From the NCBI GenBank assembly GCA_023386315.1, contig JAEWJZ010000014.1, forward strand, positions 439,001 through 503,000: 64,000 bases of DNA, read 5' to 3'. The notes beneath the pieces were generated by a model. It worked only from the letters and a program-made list of their open reading frames with translations. It was not told where the DNA came from and ran no database searches. The first letter of the stretch is position 1. The number at the start of each line of letters is the position of its first letter. The translations under genes were made by a program, and so were the position numbers. The stretch comes from Bacillota bacterium. GTDB lineage: Bacteria > Bacillota > Clostridia > Lachnospirales > Lachnospiraceae. Below, piece by piece: positions 53,456 through 62,553 of this stretch.

Positions 53456-54478
53456 TTAAAAATCAAATGTAAGAATAATCTTGCGGATAGACGGATCATG
53501 ACTATCCACAAAATCAAAGGCCTCCTGAGCCTTAGTCAGCGGGAATGTGTGGGAAACAGAACCGGTTAAATCCAGTTTTCCCTCATGAATCATATCAATA
53601 GCTTTTCCAAACATTTTATTCTGAAGTCTGGAGCCTCTTACATCAAGCTCCCTGGCTGTTATGGCATACTGATTGATCTCTGTGGGCGCAGTTGAAAATC
53701 CCATGGTGATAACCTTTCCGGCATTTCCGGTGGCATTTAAAAGGCGGATCAGAGAATCCCTGTTGCAGACAGCATCTATGGATACGGTCGCCCCATGCAT
53801 GTGAGTGTATTCTTTCACTTTCTCAACCAGATCTTCATTGAGAACGTTAATGGTGTGGTCTGCCCCATTGGCTTTCGCAGTCTCAAGCTTATCGTCCTGA
53901 ATATCTGCTACGATGATGTGATCGCAGATTTGTCTGGCAATTTTTAAAATGGAGCTTCCAAGTGCACCGGAACCATAAATGAGAAGCATATCGTCTTTTT
54001 CCAGTTCTGCTCTGGTACAGGACTGAATGGCAATGGTGGTTGGTTCGATCATAACCGCATCCTGATCAGATATGGAGTCAGGAAGAAGGTAACAGTCCGT
54101 TTCCGGAACCGCGATAAACTCACGATAGCCTCCGTCAATATGAACTCCCCGCACTTTTAAATGATCACAGACATTGCCTCTTCCCTTCCGGCATGGATAG
54201 CAGTGTCCGCAGCTGGTAACCTGGTTGACTATTACACGGTCACCTACTTTAAGTTTTTTTACAGAGGAACCCGTTTCTGCCACTACGCCCACCATCTCGT
54301 GTCCGATTATTCTGGGATAAGTTGCTGCTGCATTGGTCCCGTGATAAATTCCAACATCTGATCCGCAGATACCTGCAGCTGTCATTTTAACAATCACATT
54401 GTTTTCTTCATCAAGACCAGGTTTTTCTATATCAATTACCTTTAATTCTCCCGGTTTTACAATCTGTACCGCTTTCAT
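53456..54478 (-). CDS. Zinc-dependent alcohol dehydrogenase
   Basis: The 340-residue protein is a medium-chain dehydrogenase with catalytic zinc ligands in GICGSDVGIYHG and GHEMVGVVAE, a structural zinc lobe CGHCYPCRKGRGNVC (about 95-109) and a NAD-binding fold with IYGSGALGSSILKI. It resembles sorbitol- or galactitol-type dehydrogenases. It is the last gene of the catabolic cluster read from 57057, downstream of the DapA-family gene. Confidence 0.9.
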   Translation of the reverse strand: MKAVQIVKPGELKVIDIEKPGLDEENNVIVKMTAAGICGSDVGIYHGTNAAATYPRIIGHEMVGVVAETGSSVKKLKVGDRVIVNQVTSCGHCYPCRKGRGNVCDHLKVRGVHIDGGYREFIAVPETDCYLLPDSISDQDAVMIEPTTIAIQSCTRAELEKDDMLLIYGSGALGSSILKIARQICDHIIVADIQDDKLETAKANGADHTINVLNEDLVEKVKEYTHMHGATVSIDAVCNRDSLIRLLNATGNAGKVITMGFSTAPTEINQYAITARELDVRGSRLQNKMFGKAIDMIHEGKLDLTGSVSHTFPLTKAQEAFDFVDSHDPSIRKIILTFDF

Positions 54479-54499
54479 ACGACTTATCTCCTTTATGCC

Positions 54500-55375
54500 T
54501 TACCGTACCTCCAGATATTTGGAGAGCGCCTCATCCATTTCTTCTTTCCGGCTTTCTGTTAAGGGCAGCATGGGCTTTCTTACTTCGCCGGCTGGAATTC
54601 CCTGACTGGAAACAATGTACTTTAAGTTTGCGCAGAGGCCGTTTTTCAAAAGCACATCCAGAATGTTGTTGGATTTTGTCTGCAGAGCTCTGGCTTCCTC
54701 CTCTTTTCCTTCCAGGTATAATTCCATGATCCGTTTAAACTGGGGCAGCATGAAATTAAAGCTGCTTCCAATAAAACCATCGCAGCCAAATGCAAGAAAT
54801 GCTACCATGGAGCTTTCAAAGCCTCCATAGCAGATGATTTCGGAATTTATATTTTTAATCCGCTCCATCTGAAGAAGGTTTAAATTGGTGTGTTTGACTG
54901 CTCCCACTGCTCCGGATTTAAATAAATCTCTGGTATCCGGATTATTTAGATCCAGCTCTCGGTGAGTACTGGATGGAATGTTATAGTAAAGGACCGGCTC
55001 CCCCACTGCCTGAGCTATATCATAATAGTATTCTGCGATTTCCTTCTCAGAAAATCCAAAATATAAAGGCGGTGTCGCTGCAATTCCCCGGATTCCCAGT
55101 TCCTTTGCTTTTTTTGCGTAAAAAATGGCTTCATCTGTGCTGATTGCACCCACATGTGCATATAGATCACAACGGTTATTCAACTCCGATGCCAGTTCGA
55201 ATGAACGGATTCGTTCTTCTCTTGTAAGCAGAAAACACTCTCCGGAACTTCCTCCGATAAAGAATCCATCTGCTCCTTCCGAAAGATTTCTTTCCCATAG
55301 CTGTCTGGCTGAAGTTTCGTTTATTTTTCCCTGTCTGTCAAATGGCGTTATTGAAGCAACAATTAATTTTTTCAT
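54500..55375 (-). CDS. DapA-family aldolase/lyase
   Basis: I start at the ATG at 55375, which has GGGGGACAT ahead of it. The 291-residue TIM barrel has the Schiff-base lysine in GAVGAVKHTNLN, the tyrosine in YYNIPSSTHRE and GFFIGGSSGECFLLT (about 35-50). The DHDPS family also includes N-acetylneuraminate lyase and keto-acid aldolases, and this member more likely splits or dehydrates a sugar acid in the cluster than makes lysine. Confidence 0.88.
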   Translation of the reverse strand: MKKLIVASITPFDRQGKINETSARQLWERNLSEGADGFFIGGSSGECFLLTREERIRSFELASELNNRCDLYAHVGAISTDEAIFYAKKAKELGIRGIAATPPLYFGFSEKEIAEYYYDIAQAVGEPVLYYNIPSSTHRELDLNNPDTRDLFKSGAVGAVKHTNLNLLQMERIKNINSEIICYGGFESSMVAFLAFGCDGFIGSSFNFMLPQFKRIMELYLEGKEEEARALQTKSNNILDVLLKNGLCANLKYIVSSQGIPAGEVRKPMLPLTESRKEEMDEALSKYLEVR

Positions 55376-55436
55376 GTTAATATGTCCCCCTGACATTTAA
55401 TTGAACCACAGACACCCTTCCTTCTTGTGCAATTAA

Positions 55437-56351
55437 TTACCGTTCTTTCCCTTCGAGGGCATGTACCATTTCCACTACAAACTCATGGGTCGGAACGGGT
55501 ATTTTGCATTTCTTAGCTGCTCTTACAACCGAACCGCTTATCATATCCACCTCTGTTTTCCGTCCATTCTGTATGTCTGCACGAATTGAGGTACAACCGC
55601 CCGGTGACATCTCTGACGTCTTTTTTACTTTTTCCATAATTTCGTCTGCATCTGCTTCCAGTCCCAGGCCACGAGCCACTGCCACCGCTTCACGGATCAG
55701 TCTGACTGTCATATTCCAGGCATGGTCATTGGCTGCAATGTATCCCATATCTACCTGCAGAATTCCGGTAACTGCACTTAGGGAAACATTGGTAAACAGC
55801 TTGTTCCAGATCAGCTGCTGAATATTGGAATGGATCTTCACAGAAAAACCACAGCACTCAAATTCCTCTTTCAGCCTTGGAAGAAACTCATGTCTATCCT
55901 CTGTGAGCATCCCCACATTGGTATTTCCTGTTCCGCCTCTCCTGATCACTCCGGGGCCCAGAACCGCTCCGTTGTCTTCTGTTGTTCCAATGATAATGTG
56001 ATCCTCAGGAGCAAATTCTCCCAGAATATCTTCATGACCGGAACCGTTTTGCAAAGTCATTAAATAGGTATCTTTTCCAATCAGGTTCCTGCCTGAGAAA
56101 AGGGCAGCCCTGGAATATAGAGATTTCACAAAAAGAAGTACCAGTTCCATGGCCGGAAGCCCTTCTGCAGATGTAACTGCATTGGGATAATATACGTTTT
56201 CTTCCCCATTCTCCTGAAGTCTGATGCCTTCCTTCCTGATATGTTCTACAATGGCGGAAGAAGTATCCACCAGATAAACTTCATGTTTTTGGGACAAATG
56301 ACCGCCGTAGATGGATCCCATGGCTCCAGCCCCGATTACTGCAATTTTCAT
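55437..56351 (-). CDS. Ketopantoate reductase-like dehydrogenase
   Basis: I choose the ATG at 56351 because MKIAVIGAGAMGSIYGGHLS is the family start and a GGAAGGTGG site lies ahead; an upstream frame lacks a site. The 304-residue protein has an N-terminal NAD(P) fold and a C-terminal helical domain with WNKLFTNVSLSAVTGIL, as in PanE/ApbA proteins. In a catabolic cluster it probably reduces a 2-keto acid other than ketopantoate. Confidence 0.85.
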   Translation of the reverse strand: MKIAVIGAGAMGSIYGGHLSQKHEVYLVDTSSAIVEHIRKEGIRLQENGEENVYYPNAVTSAEGLPAMELVLLFVKSLYSRAALFSGRNLIGKDTYLMTLQNGSGHEDILGEFAPEDHIIIGTTEDNGAVLGPGVIRRGGTGNTNVGMLTEDRHEFLPRLKEEFECCGFSVKIHSNIQQLIWNKLFTNVSLSAVTGILQVDMGYIAANDHAWNMTVRLIREAVAVARGLGLEADADEIMEKVKKTSEMSPGGCTSIRADIQNGRKTEVDMISGSVVRAAKKCKIPVPTHEFVVEMVHALEGKER

Positions 56352-56367
56352 ATCCATCCACCTTCCG

Positions 56368-57057
56368 TTATCTGGAAAACTCTGCGATTCCCTCAATGGC
56401 ATAAGCACGGATCGGACAGGAATCAAGGCCTTTGATCGGAATTGGTGTATAGGACATGAAGAAGGTGTCAGTTGTCAGCTCCTCTAAATTCTTAAGCACT
56501 TCTAAGAACACCACATCAACCTCCATTAAAACATCATGGAATGCCGAAACATCGGTGTTATTGCTTTCTATGGAAACCCCGTCTCCGAAGCCGACACATT
56601 TCACTTTCTTTTCTTTCAGCCATTCTGCAGTTTCACGGCAGATAAAAAGTCTCTTATCTTCCTCTGTGTTGGAGGCCGGAGTAAATGGCGGCAGTTTATA
56701 CTGAGAATCCAGAATCACGATATCGCCTTCTTTAATCCGGTCGCCGCAGGCTTTCTCTAAATCTTCTGCCTTAATTTTTCCGTTGGGATTCATATGGGTA
56801 ATATTTACATAAATGGCACGTCCCATAAATGTACCGATTGGAAGTCCCTGAACATCAGTCCAGTTGTCATTGTGGTGATACGGACATTCTACATGGGTGC
56901 CTAAATGGCTGGTTAAATCCATGATTGTATGGAAATCCGGGATTGGGCCGCCTGTGTTAAAACGGAATAAATGGCACCGTCTTGATTCAGTTGCCGGATC
57001 CAGCTGCTTTGTTAAATCGATTACTCTTAAACCATTGCCTAATTGTGATACGCTCAT
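56368..57057 (-). CDS. Cyclase-family hydrolase (kynurenine formamidase-like)
   Basis: I start at the ATG at 57057, where AGGAGG lies ahead. The 229-residue protein has the metal-binding motif of the cyclase family, SHLGTHVECPYHHN (usual HxGTHxDxPxH, here with Glu for Asp), and VIDLTKQLDPATESRR at the N-terminus, then GDIVILDSQY. The family includes kynurenine formamidases and isatin hydrolases. It is the first gene of the four-gene run ending at 53456. A palindrome overlaps its promoter. Confidence 0.85.
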   Translation of the reverse strand: MSVSQLGNGLRVIDLTKQLDPATESRRCHLFRFNTGGPIPDFHTIMDLTSHLGTHVECPYHHNDNWTDVQGLPIGTFMGRAIYVNITHMNPNGKIKAEDLEKACGDRIKEGDIVILDSQYKLPPFTPASNTEEDKRLFICRETAEWLKEKKVKCVGFGDGVSIESNNTDVSAFHDVLMEVDVVFLEVLKNLEELTTDTFFMSYTPIPIKGLDSCPIRAYAIEGIAEFSR

Positions 57058-57105
57058 TTGTTTTTCCTCCTGCGAGATAAAATTATAATTTGTCTTACTG
57101 CTGTT

Positions 57106-57174
57106 ATTATACCTGTATACCGGTATACCGGTCAATCATTTTCTGTTGACTTGTGAAATTTTCTGGAGTATGAT
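57106..57174. promoter_or_regulatory. Divergent promoters with 14-bp palindromic operator
   Basis: ACCGGTATACCGGT at 57119-57132 is a perfect palindrome. It overlaps the minus-strand -35 box TTGACC (57135-57130); the -10 box is TATAAT (57111-57106). The plus-strand promoter has TTGACT (57146-57151), a 17-bp spacer and TATGAT (57169-57174), facing the GntR gene. A second half-site, ATACCTGTATAC, precedes the palindrome. Confidence 0.75.
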
Positions 57175-57202
57175 AGGCTAAAACCCATGAAAGGAGTTTT
57201 TC

Positions 57203-57850
57203 ATGAACGATAGCGGTTCCCTGCAGTCACAGGCTTATAATACCATCAAAGAACAGATTTTATCCAAATCACTGGACTCCGATCTTTTGTATTCAGAGAC
57301 CAGACTTGCAAAAGAACTAGGAATTTCACGGACTCCCCTGCGGGAAGCGCTCCAGTGTCTATCCCAGGATGGCTACATTACCATTATACCAAGCCGGGGA
57401 TTTAAGATTCGCCGTCTGGATAAGGATACCATGCGTGAATCCATTGAAGTCCGTTGTGCGATTGAAGGTTTCTGCGTTCATCTGGCTGCTTCCTTAAGGG
57501 GAGACGAACGGTTTATAACACTTCTTAAGGATATGGAAGCATCCCTTGAGAGGCAGAAGGCCGCCCTGACATCCGGCAACTTTCCTGTCTCTTTTACGGA
57601 GGAGGACCATCAGTTTCATATGCTTCTGGTCCATTTCGCCAGAAACAGTGAATTTGACCACTTATTCCAGCGCCTCCTTTATATGATCCACCTGACGACT
57701 GCCAATGCCCTTACTGTTACGGGACGGATTCAGGCTACGTTAGAGGAGCATGAGAATTTTTATCATCATTTAAAAAACGGAAATACGGATCAGGCTTATC
57801 AGGTTCTGATCGCTCATCTGATGATGCCTCTTGGCATGAATCTGATTTAA
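57203..57850 (+). CDS. GntR/FadR-type regulator of the catabolic cluster
   Basis: The 215-residue protein has a GntR winged helix (SDLLYSETRLAKELGISRTP; LREALQCLSQDGYITIIPSR; residues about 22-65) and an FCD domain with the metal-binding pattern EEDHQFHMLLV and HENFYHHL. It faces the cyclase gene across 145 bp with the palindromic site, so it probably represses the cluster until a pathway acid binds. Confidence 0.88.
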   Translation: MNDSGSLQSQAYNTIKEQILSKSLDSDLLYSETRLAKELGISRTPLREALQCLSQDGYITIIPSRGFKIRRLDKDTMRESIEVRCAIEGFCVHLAASLRGDERFITLLKDMEASLERQKAALTSGNFPVSFTEEDHQFHMLLVHFARNSEFDHLFQRLLYMIHLTTANALTVTGRIQATLEEHENFYHHLKNGNTDQAYQVLIAHLMMPLGMNLI

Positions 57851-57862
57851 CAAAAAACCATC

Positions 57863-58315
57863 TTAAACAGCCACCTTCACTACCACCTTCCTGACCTGGC
57901 AGGGAACTCCTGCCACGCAGCGGGGCTTATGGGCATCCTCAGGCGCCACGATAATCATGTCTCCCTCTTCCAGAAGTACACTGCCGCTAAGTCCCGGCTC
58001 TTCATAGAAGATCAGGTCGCTTTCCTCACGACGTTCTTTAACGGTAAGTCCATCCCGTTTGCAGATGCCAAACTGCTCCCTGCCGGTAACTACGTACTGA
58101 ATATCGAAAAACTTCTCATGAGTTTCAAACAGAGCCTCATCAGGGGAGATTGTGGTGTACACCTGAACATTTGCCACAACCTGGTCACCTGCGATGGGAT
58201 AACTCCCCGGCTGAAGCGATGTAATGTCAGTTGATTTCAGCCATTCATAGGCCTTTGTGAATTTTTCTTCCAGATAATTATATTTTTCTGCAATTGCAAT
58301 ATCAGAAAACAGCAT
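57863..58315 (-). CDS. YhcH/YjgK/YiaL-family protein
   Basis: The 150-residue protein has the DUF386 pattern: ISPDEALFETHEKFFDIQYV, LLEEGDMIIVAPEDAHKPRC and VPCQVRKVVVKVAV. Its nearest known relative by position is YiaL, encoded next to the Ldh-type YiaK in E. coli, and here it lies 36 bp after an Ldh-family gene. The function is likely a mutarotase or lyase on the same substrate. Confidence 0.85.
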   Translation of the reverse strand: MLFSDIAIAEKYNYLEEKFTKAYEWLKSTDITSLQPGSYPIAGDQVVANVQVYTTISPDEALFETHEKFFDIQYVVTGREQFGICKRDGLTVKERREESDLIFYEEPGLSGSVLLEEGDMIIVAPEDAHKPRCVAGVPCQVRKVVVKVAV

Positions 58316-58351
58316 AATCTTCTCCTTTTTCCTTTTAACCGAGCTGTGTTT

Positions 58352-59401
58352 TTATTTGCTTGCAATATCCTTTGTCTCTAAGTTTCCCTCAGCGATGGAA
58401 ACGATCTGATCCCAGACCTGTTCATCAACACTCACTCCACTTTCCATACTTTGCTTTCTTGTTTCTATGGTGCGCTCGCCGGGACAGGTAACTTTTCCGC
58501 CCTCTTTTTCCGGATGGCTGGCATCTGCAGCTGCAACTCTCTTGTTTAACATTTCCTGAATTTCTTCCCTGGTGCCAAAAAGGTATGGATCATAGGCAAT
58601 GAATATCTGACAACATCCGGTACAGCTTCCTCTTCCTTCCTCATCCAGATTCAGTCCGCTTTTTCCATTCGCCATAAGAGCAGCCGCCAGATCAAGAGCG
58701 ATGGCCATGGAACTTCCCTTCCAGTATCCAGTAGGAAGAATTCGCCTGCTCTCCTCAATTGCTCCCGGATCATCCGTTAAATTACCTTCTTTATCAAAAC
58801 CGCCGGGGAACGGAAGTTTTTTACCTGCCAGACGGTATACTCCAAGCTTTCCGTAGGCATACTGGCTCATAGCCATATCAAGCACGATGGGACCATCTTC
58901 TCTTGGTACAGCAATACAGAAAGGGTTGTTGCCTACGCCCGGTACATCACTTCCCCAAAGCGGCATACAGCTTTCTGTGTTAATCCAGCTGATTCCCATA
59001 AATCCTGCTTCTGCCATTCTCCATGCATAAGTACCGCCACGCATCCAGTGAGTGGTATTTCTTAATGCAACGCAGCCGATTCCGTGCTCTCTGGCAAGTT
59101 CCATGGCACGGTCTGCACAGAAGAGGGCATTGGTGATTCCGATTCCCAGATGTCCGTCATAATTTTCAACCGCACCTTTGGCACCGACTAATTCCGGCTC
59201 TCCTTCCGGATCTACCAGACCATTTAATACATATTCCACAAAGCGGGGAACACGGTTTAATCCATGGCTTTCCACGCCGTCCGCACTGGACTGTGAATGG
59301 ATTCTGGCACAGATCTCTGCCTTTTCTTTTGAAAGTCCTGCCTGCAGCAGTGCTTTCTCTACGGTTTCTCTCACTGTTTCATAAGGTACTTTTATACTCA
59401 T
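58352..59401 (-). CDS. Malate/L-lactate (Ldh) family dehydrogenase
   Basis: The 349-residue protein has the Ldh2 family pattern: HSQSSADGVESHGLNRVPRF (about 29-48), CVALRNTTHWMRGGTYAWRM, then NPFCIAVPREDGPIVLDMAM and GKGSSMAIALDL-like WKGSSMAIALDLAAALM. Members reduce 2,3-diketogulonate, ureidoglycolate or sulfolactate with NAD(P). It lies between the HExxH gene and the YhcH gene. Confidence 0.88.
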   Translation of the reverse strand: MSIKVPYETVRETVEKALLQAGLSKEKAEICARIHSQSSADGVESHGLNRVPRFVEYVLNGLVDPEGEPELVGAKGAVENYDGHLGIGITNALFCADRAMELAREHGIGCVALRNTTHWMRGGTYAWRMAEAGFMGISWINTESCMPLWGSDVPGVGNNPFCIAVPREDGPIVLDMAMSQYAYGKLGVYRLAGKKLPFPGGFDKEGNLTDDPGAIEESRRILPTGYWKGSSMAIALDLAAALMANGKSGLNLDEEGRGSCTGCCQIFIAYDPYLFGTREEIQEMLNKRVAAADASHPEKEGGKVTCPGERTIETRKQSMESGVSVDEQVWDQIVSIAEGNLETKDIASK

Positions 59402-59427
59402 ATCTTCTCCTTTTCTCCTGCCTTGTT

Positions 59428-60240
59428 TTATACAGTCATCTCTTCACTGGCTGACGGATCCTGTGGGGCCGGCCTGGGTTCTCTTTTGGCACACTGCATC
59501 ATCTCTTCATACAGTCCGCTCGCCTCTTCCGGAGAATAACCGTAAACCAGAAATACATCCATCAGATACGGAGAATAACTGATCTTCATAATTTCCTGTG
59601 CAAAGCCCATTGCTGCAATTTCGCTGAAAGCAATCACATTAGAATCATTATGAAGAAATCCCAAAGACCAAAGTCTTATTTTCTCGGTCTTTGTAAAAAT
59701 TTCATTCTTATACCGTTCTTCTACAAAATGAAAGAGTTCGTGGGCCAGTAAAAGTCTGCTTACATCCAGCCCTTCTGTCAGAATCCGGGTCACTTCCGGT
59801 TTCAAAAACAGTCTGGCCGCTTTGTTGACTGCATCCATATAAATACAGATCTTATCAGGCACCCGGAATTCTGCAAACAGCACCCGGTCTGTTTTTTCCG
59901 GAAATTCCGGATAGGAAACGTTCATTCCCATGGCTTTTGCCAGTTCTTTCGGATCCTGGGTTCCATATTCTCTGCATACGATTCCGGCATACTCTTTCCC
60001 GCATGCCAGACTCTTCTCCATCCACTCTTTCCGTTTTTCATCATGAAATTTTCCGTTCAGGGGCTCTCTGGAAAATGCATAGCCGTACCATTCCCAGGGT
60101 TCAATTTCTGCCAGGTCTGAAAGCATATCTCCAATGGGCCGAACAGGGAAATGGGGGCGTTCATATCGTTGCTGGCTTTGTCTGCCTAAAAGCCCTGCCC
60201 CAACAGGTTTTAAGGCTTCCCGAATTTCTTCTTTTGTCAT
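59428..60240 (-). CDS. Unknown protein with an HExxH zinc motif
   Basis: The 270-residue protein contains LLLAHELFHFVEERY with HELFH at 167-171, a possible zinc peptidase site, and an acidic residue later in AFSEIAAMGFAQE. The strand FAEFRVPDKICIYMDAVNKA before it recalls ImmA/IrrE-type peptidases, but the resemblance is slight. It lies 5 bp after the hydantoinase gene and is thus part of the catabolic operon. I do not recognise a family. Confidence 0.6.
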   Translation of the reverse strand: MTKEEIREALKPVGAGLLGRQSQQRYERPHFPVRPIGDMLSDLAEIEPWEWYGYAFSREPLNGKFHDEKRKEWMEKSLACGKEYAGIVCREYGTQDPKELAKAMGMNVSYPEFPEKTDRVLFAEFRVPDKICIYMDAVNKAARLFLKPEVTRILTEGLDVSRLLLAHELFHFVEERYKNEIFTKTEKIRLWSLGFLHNDSNVIAFSEIAAMGFAQEIMKISYSPYLMDVFLVYGYSPEEASGLYEEMMQCAKREPRPAPQDPSASEEMTV

Positions 60241-60245
60241 AATTT

Positions 60246-62384
60246 CTAACTTTCTCTTACGGATGCCACAATGAGAACTTCCTCTTCCGGCTCCCGATCA
60301 CCCAGATCCAGACTCATCAACAGCATAACCTGTTCCAAATCCACCGCACTGTAATCGCTGACTCTTGGTCCCACGCATACATAAAAGTCCGGCCGCAGCA
60401 CTGTATCTGTTTTAAATACTGCATTTTCATTCCAGATCTTTTCAACTGTTTCCTCATAATTCTTAATATGGCATTTTTCTACCACACCATCGGAACACTG
60501 TACTTTGATAAAACCTTTCTTATCCACAATTCTAAGGGGGCATTTTCCTTCTCTGCTGCCCTGATATACAAAGAATTTATCAGTTTTATCCGCCAGCCTG
60601 ATATCGGAAACCTTTGATCCGAAATCTTCTTCTGCCAGCCTGCGTGCTTCTGATTCATCGCATTCTTTTAAGAGATCCGTTGTTTTTACCTCTGTGGAAC
60701 CGGTAGCAATGGCGGTAACCTTACCAGTCTGATTGTCAATTTCGATGTGGATTTCCACCGTATCCGGAGATGCACCGGAGCTGACTGCAAGATCTGCTGC
60801 TTCTTTCTTCAAATCCCTGATATCTTCCTGACTGGGATTGGGAATCACACGTTCTACAACATCACGAACCATGGATAAAGCTACTCCGATTGAGGAGATT
60901 ACTTCCGCATTCTCCGGGATACTGTACTGTAGTCCCATCTTCCCTGCGCAGTAGGGCACTAAGGCAGCAGCTCCGCCTCCGCAGCCAACCAGTCTCATGC
61001 TGTCATGATCCAGCTTATATTTATCTGCCAGAGCGTTGATACATGCGCTGACCTTTTCATAATCTTTGTCAAGTATCTGGGTTGAAAGTTCTTCCACGGT
61101 AATACCAAGCTTGTCTGCCACCGGCTTCATCGCCTTGCGGGCAGATACTGCATTGCCGTGTGCAAAGTACTTCTCATCAATAAGTCCCAGGACATTGGCT
61201 GCATCGGTGTTTGTAAAACAGATTTTCTTACCATTTTTTAAACGCAGAGTTACATAATCAGCAGGATCTCCCGGTTTTGGACTTACCAGCTCGATCTGAG
61301 GATCCTCAATTTCCTCTTCCGGCAGGAAGCATGCATACTCGCAGCCTGCGATATGGGCAGAACGGGGACCTACGTCAACAACAGCCTTGTCACTGATACG
61401 AACCATGGATCCGCCTGCACAGCCTAAGATTCTTACGTCGAGGGAGTTAATGTACGTATCATGACCGCCAATTTTTGCATAATCCACGCCTGGACGGCCG
61501 TTTTTAATGACACCGATATTGGTAGTGGTTCCTCCTACCTCAAAATAGATGGCATTGGAAGCACGAAGATACATCAAAGATCCCATAACCGAAGCAGCCG
61601 GGCCGGAAAGGGCAGTAAGTATGGGACGCTTACGCATCTCATTAATCTCCATAACGCCTCCGTCCCCTCTCATGATCATTAACGGGACCTTAACCCCAGC
61701 TGCATTAACGGAACTTTCTGTGGCATTTGCGGTAGACATCATCTTTGGAAGTATGGATGCATTAATTGCAGCCGTACGGGTACGGCGGGTCAGACCGTAC
61801 AGTTTTGTAATATCGGAAGCCATTGTTACCGGCACATTTTTCTTCTTTGCACAGTCGTGGATTAAAAGCTCCTCATCCATACTGTCTACACCGAATGCCA
61901 TGGAAGCTACAATTACCTTTGCCCCCTGGTCCAGGAGCTGGCTGATATTCTGATTAATGACATCCTCGGTCAGCATTTTTTTCTTAATAAACGTGTTATA
62001 AACCTTGATCATACGTCCTACTTTTTCATCCAGCACAATATCCTTCAGTGCCAGCTGACGTTTTGCAAGCAGTCCTTCCAGACCGCCTCCGGCAACCCCT
62101 ACCACACCTACAGAAGCAACGTCACCCTCGATAAAAGCGTTGGTCGCCTGAGTGGTTGAATGGGCTACGAATACCACATCCTCAGGTGAAATATCATTTT
62201 CCTGCATACAGTTGCGAAAGCTCTGTACAACACCGGCAGCAACGCCATCTTTATCATCATGTGTGGTCTTCACTTCATTTTTCCCAATTATTTCGTGGGT
62301 ATCATTGTCCATGGCTACGCATTTGGTATAAGTTCCGCCTACGTCAATGCCCATTCGGACTGCTCTGTGTTTACGCTCTGCCAT
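60246..62384 (-). CDS. Hydantoinase/oxoprolinase-family protein
   Basis: The 712-residue protein has the ASKHA phosphate-binding turn MGIDVGGTYTKCVAMDN and the HyuA middle region with AHSTTQATNAFIEGDVASVG, RTRTAAINASILPKM, ALSGPAASVMGSLMY and YFEVGGTTTNIGVI. The C-terminal 200 residues are poorly conserved. A HyuB partner, usual in 5-oxoprolinases, is absent. The ring-opening of a lactam or a related ATP-dependent step on the pathway compound is likely. Confidence 0.85.
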   Translation of the reverse strand: MAERKHRAVRMGIDVGGTYTKCVAMDNDTHEIIGKNEVKTTHDDKDGVAAGVVQSFRNCMQENDISPEDVVFVAHSTTQATNAFIEGDVASVGVVGVAGGGLEGLLAKRQLALKDIVLDEKVGRMIKVYNTFIKKKMLTEDVINQNISQLLDQGAKVIVASMAFGVDSMDEELLIHDCAKKKNVPVTMASDITKLYGLTRRTRTAAINASILPKMMSTANATESSVNAAGVKVPLMIMRGDGGVMEINEMRKRPILTALSGPAASVMGSLMYLRASNAIYFEVGGTTTNIGVIKNGRPGVDYAKIGGHDTYINSLDVRILGCAGGSMVRISDKAVVDVGPRSAHIAGCEYACFLPEEEIEDPQIELVSPKPGDPADYVTLRLKNGKKICFTNTDAANVLGLIDEKYFAHGNAVSARKAMKPVADKLGITVEELSTQILDKDYEKVSACINALADKYKLDHDSMRLVGCGGGAAALVPYCAGKMGLQYSIPENAEVISSIGVALSMVRDVVERVIPNPSQEDIRDLKKEAADLAVSSGASPDTVEIHIEIDNQTGKVTAIATGSTEVKTTDLLKECDESEARRLAEEDFGSKVSDIRLADKTDKFFVYQGSREGKCPLRIVDKKGFIKVQCSDGVVEKCHIKNYEETVEKIWNENAVFKTDTVLRPDFYVCVGPRVSDYSAVDLEQVMLLMSLDLGDREPEEEVLIVASVRES

Positions 62385-62472
62385 TGTATTTCATTCCTTT
62401 CCAGATAAATAAGTCAAATTTTCTAACTTGGATTCCATGTAACTGCTCCTGAATTACAGATTGTTGAAAAGC

Positions 62473-62502
62473 GTCCGGGTGCGCAGGAGGCGCGCCCGGA
62501 CA
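62473..62502 (-). terminator. Hairpin with T run between transporter and hydantoinase genes
   Basis: On the minus strand GTCCGGGCGCGC and GCGCACCCGGAC pair (one mismatch) around a five-base loop, then GCTTTTC. It may end part of the transporter transcript or work as an attenuator before the operon. Confidence 0.65.
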
Positions 62503-62553
62503 GGGGTTATCATTTTGGATTTTGAGATTTCGTCTCCTTGTCCGAGACTGATA

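Noticed and set aside
61549..61953. Plus-strand open frame of 134 codons in the hydantoinase gene
   Set aside because: Antisense shadow of conserved HyuA motifs; no family resemblance.
62385..62553. Riboswitch before the hydantoinase gene
   Set aside because: Only a single GC-rich hairpin with a T run is visible; there is no recognisable aptamer.
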